From: CAYQUC01 sp964514215
Lineage (GTDB): Bacteria > Pseudomonadota > Gammaproteobacteria > UBA6429 > Thiohalophilaceae
Direction of reading: 5' to 3'
Assembly: GCA_964514215.1 (NCBI GenBank)
Contig: CAZEPW010000009.1
Coordinates: forward strand, 24,284 to 88,283
DNA length: 64,000 nucleotides
The notes under the pieces: generated by a model
Told to the model about the DNA's origin: nothing
The model's input: the letters and a program-made list of their open reading frames with translations, nothing else
Database searches by the model: none
Shown here: piece by piece, positions 26,294-34,376 of the stretch
Layout of the letters: every line of letters begins with the position of its first letter
How positions within the stretch are numbered: position 1 is the first letter of the stretch
Program-made: the position numbers and the translations under genes

Positions 26294-27004
26294 ATGACGA
26301 GAACAGGAAAATCAATGCTATATCAAAGAGTTGGATATTTCTTTATTTTATTATTGCTCCTTGCATTCATTGGTTTTTGGGCATCGTATTTTTCAAAATT
26401 ATTTAGTGACATTAATCCGTATGTTCATCTGCATGCGATTACGATGTTATTATGGGTTTTTATGTTGATTTCTCAAGCATTTTTAATTCAATATAAGCAA
26501 TATCAATGGCACAAATTTATTGGAAAGTTTTCTTATGGTTTGGTTCCGATATTAGTGGTCTCTCTGATTTTATTAGCTCACAGTCAAATAACAATTAATG
26601 AGTATGGTGTATCATATTCACGCTTATACATATTATTCTTACAACTATCATTACTTGTTCTTTTTATTATCGCTTATAGTCTTGCTATCTTTTATCGAAA
26701 GTCCGCTAGTCATCATGCACGATATATGATTTGTACGTCATTAACGTTAATTGATCCGGCTGTTGCCCGAATTCCGTTAAATATTCCTGAGCTACCCTTT
26801 AGTTACCAGATATTAACCTTTGGACTTGTCGATATAATTTTACTAATATTTATTGTTATGGATCGTAAGCAATCAAAAGCGCGTGAAGTTTTTCCGATAA
26901 TGTTAGTTCTATTTTTAATATTTCAATATTTCAATCTTACTTGGACAGACAGTTCCACTTGGGATAATTTTGGATTATGGTTTGCTAAATTACCGTTAAG
27001 CTAA
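26294..27004 (+). CDS. Multi-spanning inner-membrane protein with histidine pairs
   Basis: The 236-residue protein shows about six to seven hydrophobic helices. The histidine-rich helix ends VHLHAITMLLW and WHKFIGKFSYG resemble haem-binding or DUF2306-like membrane proteins, but no secure family is assigned. It has no close operon partner: 60 bases separate it from YqcC and 27 from the VOC protein gene downstream. Function is unknown. Confidence 0.55.
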   Translation: MTRTGKSMLYQRVGYFFILLLLLAFIGFWASYFSKLFSDINPYVHLHAITMLLWVFMLISQAFLIQYKQYQWHKFIGKFSYGLVPILVVSLILLAHSQITINEYGVSYSRLYILFLQLSLLVLFIIAYSLAIFYRKSASHHARYMICTSLTLIDPAVARIPLNIPELPFSYQILTFGLVDIILLIFIVMDRKQSKAREVFPIMLVLFLIFQYFNLTWTDSSTWDNFGLWFAKLPLS

Positions 27005-27031
27005 AAATAACACTAAAGGATAAAATTATAA

Positions 27032-27367
27032 ATGAAATATCATCATCTGGGTATTCCTACGAATGAAAAATTAAAAGACGAAATTCACCTTAAGCATTTG
27101 AAAATGTTTGTTAGTGGTTATGGCAAAAATCGCTATGGTGTCGAGTGGGTTCGCTATGAAGACGATGCTACATATCCTGATATTGTGAAAACTATACCTC
27201 ATGTTGCTTTTGAAGTAGATGATATTGAACATGCCATAAAAAATAAAAATGTCATAATCAAACCGAATTCGCCAAGTCCTGGTGTTATTGTGGCATTTAT
27301 TGAAGATAATGGTGCGCCAATTGAGTTTCTTCAAATCGACCGTTCCATTGCTGAGCCTGGAATTTAA
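27032..27367 (+). CDS. VOC (glyoxalase-like) family protein
   Basis: The 111-residue protein starts with YHHLGIPT and ends with the PIEFLQID strand. A HVAFEVDDIEHAI segment typical of vicinal-oxygen-chelate domains lies between. Metal ligands could be the early His and the Glu of IEFLQ. AAAGGA precedes the ATG by a good distance. The reaction is not predictable. It ends four bases before the next gene, suggesting one transcript with the acetyltransferase. Confidence 0.72.
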   Translation: MKYHHLGIPTNEKLKDEIHLKHLKMFVSGYGKNRYGVEWVRYEDDATYPDIVKTIPHVAFEVDDIEHAIKNKNVIIKPNSPSPGVIVAFIEDNGAPIEFLQIDRSIAEPGI

Positions 27368-27371
27368 TTGT

Positions 27372-27803
27372 ATGTCATTTGATTGGAAATACGATCTACT
27401 TGATATCGACTGGTTTGAATTATCCGATTTATATAAAGCTGCGCCTTTAGGTAATAAACAAGCACAAGCGTTAGAAACGGTATTTTCAAATAGTCGGTAT
27501 AAATGTTTTATTTTAGACGAGGGACGCTTAATTGGCGTTGGTCGAGCATTAGCTGATGGCGTGGATTGCTCCTATATTTGTGATGTTGCGGTATTACCCG
27601 ATTATCAGGGCATGGGGTTAGGCAAGAAAATTGTGGAACAATTAGTTACTTTATCTACGGGCCATAATAAAATTATCTTATATACTATTCCGGGTAGTGA
27701 ATCGTTTTATGAAAAAATTGGTTTTAAGCACATGACTACCGCGATGGCAATTTTTGGAGATCACTCAAAAGCATTAGCGTTAGGGCTGATATCCAATGAA
27801 TAA
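27372..27803 (+). CDS. GNAT family N-acetyltransferase
   Basis: The start at 27372 (MSFDWKYDLL) is chosen because it follows the VOC gene directly and gives a normal 143-residue GNAT domain. The frame opens earlier but those residues overlap VOC. The acetyl-CoA site is visible as VAVLPDYQGMGLGKKIVEQL, and the C-terminal FYEKIGFKHM is typical. It transfers an acetyl group from acetyl-CoA to an amine; the substrate is unknown. Confidence 0.85.
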   Translation: MSFDWKYDLLDIDWFELSDLYKAAPLGNKQAQALETVFSNSRYKCFILDEGRLIGVGRALADGVDCSYICDVAVLPDYQGMGLGKKIVEQLVTLSTGHNKIILYTIPGSESFYEKIGFKHMTTAMAIFGDHSKALALGLISNE

Positions 27804-27872
27804 GCATCGCGTTCGTCGTAGCTTCATTTGGAATTGCTCGTAAGTAAAAATAATGTTTTTTTAGCAACTGCG

Positions 27873-29102
27873 TTATTTATTGCGATTTGCTCGGCGACAT
27901 TTTGCTATGTATCGAGCAGATTCAGTATCACAGGGATTTGATGTAAAGTTATTATCAACTGTTTGTTGTTCGATAACTTCTTGTTGTGCTGAAGTGTCAG
28001 TGGTTGAGTTCGTTTGGTTTTCATCATTATCAAGTCCTAAATCAAAATTTGTATCGGGTCGTTGTTCATTCAGATTTGGTGCGCGTCTGGCTTCTAATCT
28101 GGTTTTCTTAGTCTTTTTCTTACGTTTGCTCAAACGTTTGGTTTTTTTATATTTGGTTTTAAGCGTTTTTTTCTTGAGTGCTAAGGCTAATTTTTTAGCT
28201 TTGGCAAGTGCCTTCGCTTTAGCTATTTTCCTTGCTTTTAGTTTTTCCTTTTTCTTTGCGATTGCTTTGGCTTTTTTTCGCGCTTTTTTACGGGCTAGGC
28301 GTTTAGCTTTTTTCTTTTTTGCAGCAATTGCTTTGGCTTTTTTTAATGCTTTTTCTTTTGCTTCTGCAATTTCTTTGGATTTTTTTAAAATTTCTTTTTC
28401 GGATTTTTTGATTTCAGCTATGGCTTTAGTAATTTTTTGAACGTTTTGTTTTTTTTGTTGTGGTTTTGTTTTTGAGGTTAAGTTGTCTCGTAATTTAAAT
28501 TGTCGTGTTGTTGTTGATTCGCCAGATTTAATTAATTTTTTATTTAACGTTGTATCCTCACTGACAAGGATATTACTAAAAGTACTTTTTTTGTAGGGGA
28601 CGTATTTTATATTATTATTTTTTACAGTTGAATTATTTTGAGAGGGAGCAGTAATGATTTCAGATTCAACAGGTATTGTTGCTTCATTTTCAAGATTTGT
28701 TTCTGAATCGATGCTTTCACTAGTTTCTATATAGCCTATATTATTAATATCAATATCAATGCTAATATCTGAGTCAGTAAAGTCTTCGTCAGTTTTGGCG
28801 TTATTACTGTAAGATGGATTTATTTCATCAAGGTATTGATTATAGTTAATGGCTTTTTTAAATAGCTCTTTGGCTTTTACTAAATCTTTTTTAACACCTT
28901 CACCTTTTTCATACATCTCGCCTAATTTGACTAACGAGCTAATACTGCCAGATTTAATCATTTTGGTATGGTATTTCACCATATTGCTTAAGTATGTTTT
29001 ACGTTTCTCAACAGTATAAAAATAAGCGACAGAGACGAGTATACTGATGGTGACCAGTATAAATATCGCGATAGTATGATTTTTGTATTTAGATTTTATC
29101 AT
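27873..29102 (-). CDS. Membrane-anchored protein with Sel1-like repeat and Lys/Ala-rich tail
   Basis: The 409-residue protein has a short basic N-terminus and one membrane helix (about 9-28), so the bulk probably lies in the periplasm. A Sel1-like unit follows (LGEMYEKGEGVKKDLVKAKELFKKA, about 60-85), then an acidic region. From about 215 to 340 it is extraordinarily rich in Lys, Ala and Arg with many K-A-K-A repeats, predicted to be helical or coiled coil. The tail is polar, with Cys near NPCDTES. TolA-like spacing or cell-wall/nucleic-acid contact are possible readings. It follows the barrel gene by 24 bases. Confidence 0.65.
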   Translation of the reverse strand: MIKSKYKNHTIAIFILVTISILVSVAYFYTVEKRKTYLSNMVKYHTKMIKSGSISSLVKLGEMYEKGEGVKKDLVKAKELFKKAINYNQYLDEINPSYSNNAKTDEDFTDSDISIDIDINNIGYIETSESIDSETNLENEATIPVESEIITAPSQNNSTVKNNNIKYVPYKKSTFSNILVSEDTTLNKKLIKSGESTTTRQFKLRDNLTSKTKPQQKKQNVQKITKAIAEIKKSEKEILKKSKEIAEAKEKALKKAKAIAAKKKKAKRLARKKARKKAKAIAKKKEKLKARKIAKAKALAKAKKLALALKKKTLKTKYKKTKRLSKRKKKTKKTRLEARRAPNLNEQRPDTNFDLGLDNDENQTNSTTDTSAQQEVIEQQTVDNNFTSNPCDTESARYIAKCRRANRNK

Positions 29103-29126
29103 GCCATTACTTAACCTATTAACAGA

Positions 29127-30251
29127 TTAAAATAAAATATCAACGGACATTGAAACCACAGTGGGATCTTTGTCCGCAACTAATGTTTTATCAAACAATC
29201 CATAACGTCCGGTATTACCATCAGAGTAATCGGGTTCAATTTTGCTTGCTTGAAATTTTATAGCCATTTTAGGGTTTACATCATAACGAAGTCCTATGGT
29301 ACTTGACTGCTGTACGAGTGAATATTTACTATCAGTTTTTCCCTTACCGATAGTAGCGTAAGTTATGTATGGCATGTATTTCGATATTCTATAACCGATA
29401 GTTATGTATTTAGAGCTTTGATCTGGAAATATGGGTTGTAAGGAAGCATCTGAATCACGGTGGGTTAATTCTGAGTATAAAATAAATTGACCATAATCAA
29501 GAATTAATCCGAAGCTACCTAATGAAACACGAGATTTATCGATGTTAAGTTCGTGTGCTGTTATCACTGCCTGATTATGAGTCACTTGAAATGTGATATT
29601 ATCAGTAGATATGTTTAGCGCCGCTCCAAATAATTCATGAGATTCATATTTAATTTTATCACCGGTAACATACTTATTCGAGATGTTGACTGTCGTGTCA
29701 TCAATAAAAGAGGGTGCTAAATATTGTTTTGATCTATCACTACCAATATAAGTATTAAAGGTAAGTATGCTACTGTAAAAATCTGTTTCATAAATAAACT
29801 CAATTCCTTCTGGTGAGTTAATAATATTAGTATTATAAACTTCTTCCGGAGGTGTAACCCAAGGATAAGCATGACCAATATCAATATAATTAGAAACCAA
29901 GTAAAATGGTAGTTTTAAACGTCCAAATCGGAATGAGACATCTCTGTTGATGGCATAAGTTGCATAAAACCAAGCGGCTCGTGTTTGATAATCTTCTTTT
30001 CCTTCGCTCAATAAAGTTAACGATAATTCTAGTTTTTTTATAATTTCAGTGTTGAATTGTAATCCGATATGACTGTGATGTGTGAAATCGACATAGTTCT
30101 GAGCAAACTCATTTAGATAAGTGATATCTTTTTCGTCGGTGTATCCTCCGATTAATGAGGCGTAGCCGGTCATTTCTATTTCTCTAGCATTGGCATTGAT
30201 TACTAAAATAAAAAAAACAGCTGATATAATAAAACGTGTGATCCAGTACAT
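29127..30251 (-). CDS. Outer-membrane beta-barrel, porin-like
   Basis: The 374-residue product has a signal peptide ending near NANA. The barrel region includes WFYATYAINRDVSFRFGRLKLPF, a sequence style common in porins, and ends in VSMSVDILF with a terminal Phe. GGGAG precedes the start. It is the first gene of a two-gene unit with the Lys-rich anchored protein, which might brace the barrel. Substrate unknown. Confidence 0.75.
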   Translation of the reverse strand: MYWITRFIISAVFFILVINANAREIEMTGYASLIGGYTDEKDITYLNEFAQNYVDFTHHSHIGLQFNTEIIKKLELSLTLLSEGKEDYQTRAAWFYATYAINRDVSFRFGRLKLPFYLVSNYIDIGHAYPWVTPPEEVYNTNIINSPEGIEFIYETDFYSSILTFNTYIGSDRSKQYLAPSFIDDTTVNISNKYVTGDKIKYESHELFGAALNISTDNITFQVTHNQAVITAHELNIDKSRVSLGSFGLILDYGQFILYSELTHRDSDASLQPIFPDQSSKYITIGYRISKYMPYITYATIGKGKTDSKYSLVQQSSTIGLRYDVNPKMAIKFQASKIEPDYSDGNTGRYGLFDKTLVADKDPTVVSMSVDILF

Positions 30252-30686
30252 TGCAACTCCCTTATTATATAAAAAATTTATAGTTATAATTATTGTAAAA
30301 ATTAATACTCAATTATTTTTCAAAAATAAAATATAACTATATATCAATTATTTCATTTTTCTATTTTTTTTAGACATATTTTAAAAATATATCTCTAAAT
30401 ATATTAGATAAAATTTTTTACTCTGTTTTAAATTTGATATTTAAAATGATGAGAATGTGATGCAGGTTTGTGATTGAATAATATATTTATTATTAATCTG
30501 TAATTAGTGTCGTAAGTTAGTACTTACAATGTAGAGCCTTTATTTATAGTGTTAAGTGTGATTTTTTTCTCACATATAAATTATAAAAGTGAATAGTTTA
30601 GTGTGATGTATGTTTATTAAATTTTATTAATAATACTTTTTACATGCATTTTTAATTTTTTATAATAATACTTTTTATATACATTT
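30252..30686. other. Very AT-rich intergenic region
   Basis: The 435 bases between the barrel gene and the TetR gene consist mostly of A and T. They hold a CRP-like pair with an 8-base spacer (TGTGA-N8-TCACA, 30557-30574) and a twofold short repeat (TAATAATACTTTTTA, near 30628 and 30662). No gene was found. Confidence 0.4.
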
Positions 30687-31274
30687 TTAATTTAACGTTT
30701 TATTGATTTCAATCAACCAAAGTTTAACATTTTCAACTTCACGTGAAATTAAATTTTTGTCGTTATAAGTTTGAGACATAATAACAATACCTTGTGTACG
30801 AACCAATAAACGCATTGTTAGGTGTTCTGCATTTTCATTTGGTAACATTAGTTTCATTTGTTTTTTTAACCATTTCTTAAAAACATCAAATTGTTGTTTA
30901 CTAATTTTTTGTAATTTCGGTTGTGATTTTGCCAGTTCGGTATTTAGGCTGCCCATTGGGCAGCCATAATGTATGACATTAGCAGCTTCATTATTGGCTA
31001 TTTGTACATAGCGCTGTAAGCGCTCAAGTGGAGTTGCCAGAGTTGTTTCCCAATTATCTAACATTGACTTCATCGCATTAATTCTATATCCAATAACAGC
31101 CTGTAATACATCCTCTTTGGTTTTGAAGTAATAATAGAGGTTTCCTTTACTTAAACCCGTGGCTGTTGAAATATCGCTGAAAGACATATTATTAAATCCT
31201 TTTTGATATAGTAAAGTATCAATTGCACTTATCATTTTGGAGCGTTGTTGTTCAGCTGTTTCGCGTATGGTCAT
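30687..31274 (-). CDS. TetR/AcrR family transcriptional regulator
   Basis: The 195-residue protein has an N-terminal TetR helix-turn-helix with FSDISTATGLSKGNLYYYFKTKEDVL (residues about 32-57) and a C-terminal ligand domain. A CPMGSL stretch (near residue 105) in the latter is common in the TetR group with a C-terminal TetR_C_6-like domain. It lies 25 bases downstream of the epimerase gene and is probably co-transcribed with it. The regulator likely represses this operon through the symmetric site at 32322-32361. Confidence 0.88.
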   Translation of the reverse strand: MTIRETAEQQRSKMISAIDTLLYQKGFNNMSFSDISTATGLSKGNLYYYFKTKEDVLQAVIGYRINAMKSMLDNWETTLATPLERLQRYVQIANNEAANVIHYGCPMGSLNTELAKSQPKLQKISKQQFDVFKKWLKKQMKLMLPNENAEHLTMRLLVRTQGIVIMSQTYNDKNLISREVENVKLWLIEINKTLN

Positions 31275-31299
31275 AATTGTTTCTGTTGTTAAATTAAAG

Positions 31300-32307
31300 T
31301 TAAGTAATTGATTTTTTCATCTTCATTGCTTGTTTCTGGCGAATAGACATTTCTGACATTTGCGCCTTTATAGTATCCTTCCAATTATATTGAGGTTTGT
31401 AACCCAGTGCTTGTGATATTTTATTATTATTGACATGCGTTTCCTCTAAAAGAAAAATGATGCTGCGCACAATTAATGGTTCCCAAGGAACGATACGATC
31501 CAATTTTTCCATTAACCAAGCGAAAGGGTAGGCTATACTAAAGGGGACACCAAAATGTGGTTTGGGTAGTTGGTATTCAGTGCTGATAAACTCAATAACC
31601 GTTTTAACTTTTGGTATTGCTGGACCAACAACATTAAAACTCTGATAATGCGATAATGTTTCATTTGTTGCAGCTAGCGTCATCGCTTGTGCTATATCTC
31701 GTCCATCAATAATTGGCATACCGGTTTGTCCAGCAGCAACCCAGGGGACTAGATGCGTTTTTAAGCGAGGCACCAAAATGGGTAATAAGCCCAGAGCATA
31801 GTTTTCACCTGCAAATATTCCAAAACGTAGATTTATTATTGTCTTTTTGTCACTTGCTAATTGACGTAGATATTCTTCAATTTTGATAACATTAGCAAAA
31901 TGCGGCCAAAACAGTGGCGGCTTACCAGCAGTCAATGCATCGTTTGAACCATTTGTTGCTGATATCGATGTGCTGCTAATATTAATAAATTTTTGTGCTG
32001 AGCTTTGCATAAAGCTATCAATAAATTTGATACTGGGCTGGAGAAACAATGTATCTGAATCATTAGCGTTTCCCCATAATGATGACCATGAGGCCGCATT
32101 AATTACAACATCAATATTCTTAAATAAGCTATCGAGGTAGGTTTGATCCCGAATATCACCTTGCCTCACTTCACCATTAAATGTTTTGTGTAGCTTATTA
32201 GGATCTCTACAGGCCGCAATTAAATTAATATCAGAAATTTTAGCTAATTGGGTTAAAGCATGTGACCCCACAAAACCTGTTGCACCGGTGATGAGTATTG
32301 TTTTCAT
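31300..32307 (-). CDS. NAD-dependent epimerase/dehydratase family protein
   Basis: This 335-residue short-chain dehydrogenase of the extended type has the N-terminal nucleotide motif GATGFVGSHAL. The usual Tyr-x3-Lys active pair is not obvious: the corresponding stretch reads WPHFANVIKIEEYL, where Lys remains but Tyr appears to be replaced. That may mean altered chemistry or an NAD-binding scaffold. AGGAG sits before the ATG. It heads an operon with a TetR regulator. Confidence 0.8.
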   Translation of the reverse strand: MKTILITGATGFVGSHALTQLAKISDINLIAACRDPNKLHKTFNGEVRQGDIRDQTYLDSLFKNIDVVINAASWSSLWGNANDSDTLFLQPSIKFIDSFMQSSAQKFINISSTSISATNGSNDALTAGKPPLFWPHFANVIKIEEYLRQLASDKKTIINLRFGIFAGENYALGLLPILVPRLKTHLVPWVAAGQTGMPIIDGRDIAQAMTLAATNETLSHYQSFNVVGPAIPKVKTVIEFISTEYQLPKPHFGVPFSIAYPFAWLMEKLDRIVPWEPLIVRSIIFLLEETHVNNNKISQALGYKPQYNWKDTIKAQMSEMSIRQKQAMKMKKSIT

Positions 32308-32321
32308 TTGTCGCTCCTGTT

Positions 32322-32361
32322 ATTGGACGTATGTCCCAGTATATTGGTCAATCGTCCAAAT
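32322..32361. promoter_or_regulatory. Operator candidate for the epimerase-TetR operon
   Basis: TTGGACG at 32323-32329 is the exact inverse of CGTCCAA at 32353-32359. Shorter nested half-sites (TGGAC-N4-GTCC and TTGG-N8-CCAA) lie within. It is 15-54 bases upstream of the epimerase start, the usual place for a TetR-type operator. Confidence 0.5.
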
Positions 32362-32450
32362 ATCAAGAAAGGGATAGAATTTGTTCCGGTATTCGATTAA
32401 ATAAGGTTAGTTACGTTTGACATGAGATGTTAAACCTCAACAAAAATGGT

Positions 32451-32714
32451 GGTTTAAACAAATAGTGTTGGGGTTCGATAGACACTTACCCCAACCTACA
32501 AAAATTATAATAACCCAGTAGGTTGGGGTAAGCATAGCGCAACAGCGATGGAGGTTTAAACCGATAGCGTGGGGTTCGGAAGACATTCACCCCAACCTAC
32601 ATAAAATTACAATGGCATAATAATAACCCAGTAGGTTGGGGTAAGCGCAGCGCAACAGCGATAGTTGTTTAAACAAGTTTGTTGGGGTTTGAAAAGCATT
32701 CCCCCCAACCTACG
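32451..32714. repeat. Tandem 113-bp intergenic repeats with inverted GTAGGTTGGGG arms
   Basis: GTAGGTTGGGGTAAGC occurs at 32518 and 32631 (period 113). Its inverse CCCCAACCTAC occurs at 32489-32499, 32590-32600 and 32703-32713, so each unit can form a hairpin. Shared text also includes AGCGCAACAGCGAT and GTTTAAAC. This is a known style of dispersed repeat in gammaproteobacteria. It lies between the DUF2058 and epimerase genes and codes for nothing evident. Confidence 0.8.
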
Positions 32715-32738
32715 GAGGAATATTTTATTTTAATGTTG

Positions 32739-33278
32739 TTACCAAGTTAAATCATCCGGAATTTGATATTCGGCATAGGGATCGTTTTCATCAGTTTGGT
32801 GTTGTTCATCTACAAAAATTATTATACGTTTTTCATTTCGTTGTTGAATTTTTTTGGCTATTGTTAAAGGAACGAGTTCATAACGACCTTCGATGCGAGC
32901 TATTCCAAGTTTGCCATTAATTAATTGTTGTTTCATATCGTTATTGATATAAATATGTTTAATTTTATTTTGGTGTTCAAAGTTATAAATTATTTCGCAT
33001 GTGTTATCACGTTTGATAAAATTATTTTCAATCAATTGATTAATTTCTGAGGAAATAGCTTTTTGTCGGGCTTGCAGTTCTTTTTTCTTATTAAGCTCAC
33101 TATCGCGCTTTGATTTTTGTTCGGCAATTTTTTGTAACTTTAATTTTGCCTCGTCAACAGTTTTATCTTTTTTTGATAATTGTTTTTTCTTTTTATGTTT
33201 ACTTTTATTGGCTTTTTGCACTTGTTGCTTAGTGACTAAGCCAGCTTTAAGTAGTTGTTCTTGGAATGGGTTTCCCAT
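32739..33278 (-). CDS. DUF2058 (YaiL-like) protein
   Basis: The 179-residue protein opens with NPFQEQLLKAGLVTKQQV followed by a Lys-rich stretch, the hallmark of DUF2058. It continues with a charged coiled coil and a compact C-terminal domain ending YAEYQIPDDLTW. Family members are annotated as nucleoprotein or polynucleotide-associated enzyme without firm function. A cytoplasmic location is expected. Confidence 0.85.
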   Translation of the reverse strand: MGNPFQEQLLKAGLVTKQQVQKANKSKHKKKKQLSKKDKTVDEAKLKLQKIAEQKSKRDSELNKKKELQARQKAISSEINQLIENNFIKRDNTCEIIYNFEHQNKIKHIYINNDMKQQLINGKLGIARIEGRYELVPLTIAKKIQQRNEKRIIIFVDEQHQTDENDPYAEYQIPDDLTW

Positions 33279-33375
33279 GTGTTTTAATCTCGCTATTCGA
33301 GGTTGTGTCAGTTGTTGGGTTGTTATTTTATCGTGTTATCGCTATTGAGCCAATCAAAAAACTTCGATAAATGAA

Positions 33376-34131
33376 CTAATCCGCATTTTTTGAGATAGAA
33401 CTTTTAATTAGCCACGAAATAATTAATATAATGGCCAGTAATATTGAATATATCACAAACTGATTGGAATATTGTTCGATTACGGTTACTTTACTGGCGA
33501 TTGCGGTATATACAATTGTTGCTGGTAACATTCCGATGAAAGTTGCCAGTAAAAAATGTGAGGTTTTTATGGTGCTCGCACCTGCTGCATAGCTGATTAA
33601 ATCAAATGAAATTATTGGTATTAGTCTAGCGATTAATATTACTTTAAAGCCATGTTTACTACTAATTTTTTCAATATAATCATGAGTTTTTGATTCTTTT
33701 AATTTATTTCGCGCATAGTTATTATAAAACCATCGGGTGATGGAAAATGACACTAAAGCACCTAACATTGCACCTATTGATGAGATAACAACTCCCCAAA
33801 ATAAACCAAATATGATGCCATTGGCAGCAGTAATTAAATAAGCCGGTAGCGGTGCGATTACCGCTTGGAGAATCATAAGTAATACGCTAATCAGGGGGGC
33901 GGCTAGCCCCCACGATCGTATGATAGTTAGAATATCGGTTGTGTTATTGCTAATTAGTATTTCACATGTTTTTTCTATTTGATGGTGAAATAGAAAAAAC
34001 AGGCTTAGATAACTAATTAGTAGTAGTAAGAAAATTAAATTATTTTTTAGTGTTTTTATTTTAATGCGAAAATATATAAACGCTAAAATTAAAATACCAA
34101 AAATTAAAATTGAAAAACTATAAAGCCCCAT
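33376..34131 (-). CDS. TVP38/TMEM64 family inner-membrane protein
   Basis: The 251-residue protein has about six membrane helices. The family core is visible as FGLFWGVVISSIGAMLGALVSF and the later IARLIPIISFDLISYAAGAS, with conserved Arg-Pro-Ile. Such SNARE-associated/DedA-like proteins are thought to move lipids or undecaprenyl phosphate. It is the last gene of the string that starts with the copper ATPase, 14 bases after the SHOCT gene. Confidence 0.82.
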   Translation of the reverse strand: MGLYSFSILIFGILILAFIYFRIKIKTLKNNLIFLLLLISYLSLFFLFHHQIEKTCEILISNNTTDILTIIRSWGLAAPLISVLLMILQAVIAPLPAYLITAANGIIFGLFWGVVISSIGAMLGALVSFSITRWFYNNYARNKLKESKTHDYIEKISSKHGFKVILIARLIPIISFDLISYAAGASTIKTSHFLLATFIGMLPATIVYTAIASKVTVIEQYSNQFVIYSILLAIILIISWLIKSSISKNAD

Positions 34132-34145
34132 TTAGAAATAAAACC

Positions 34146-34376
34146 TTATTTATTTTTTAACTGATCTCGTTGATGATTAAATTCGTCATCATTTATTTCT
34201 CCATTGGCATAACGCTTTTCTAATATCTCCATCGCTGTTTCAGTTTTATTTATCTTAGAGTCATCAGGGTTGTTAGTAAAAACATTTTTGAAGAGGTAGA
34301 TTATTATGATTAAAAGTATAATCCAAAAAAACCACATATAACCTCCACTGAATATCATCGAACCATTGCCCATCAT
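34146..34376 (-). CDS. Small membrane protein with SHOCT domain
   Basis: The 76-residue protein has one membrane helix (about 10-28) and a C-terminal SHOCT motif, AMEILEKRYANGEINDDEF. It overlaps the ATPase gene by four bases, so translation is coupled. SHOCT proteins of this size are frequent companions of copper P-type ATPases. The exact role is unknown. Confidence 0.82.
   Translation of the reverse strand: MMGNGSMIFSGGYMWFFWIILLIIIIYLFKNVFTNNPDDSKINKTETAMEILEKRYANGEINDDEFNHQRDQLKNK

Noticed and set aside
28080..28440. The Phe/Leu/Ala-rich plus-strand frame opposite the Lys-rich protein
   Set aside because: It is the antisense shadow of Lys codons; the minus-strand gene has an anchor, a Sel1-like unit and an operon partner.
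30557..30574. A CRP site TGTGA-N8-TCACA
   Set aside because: The spacer is 8 rather than 6 bases and it is about 300 bases from the nearest start; kept only as a note.
32451..32714. A CRISPR array
   Set aside because: The units are about 113 bp with internal inverted repeats and no alternating unique spacers.
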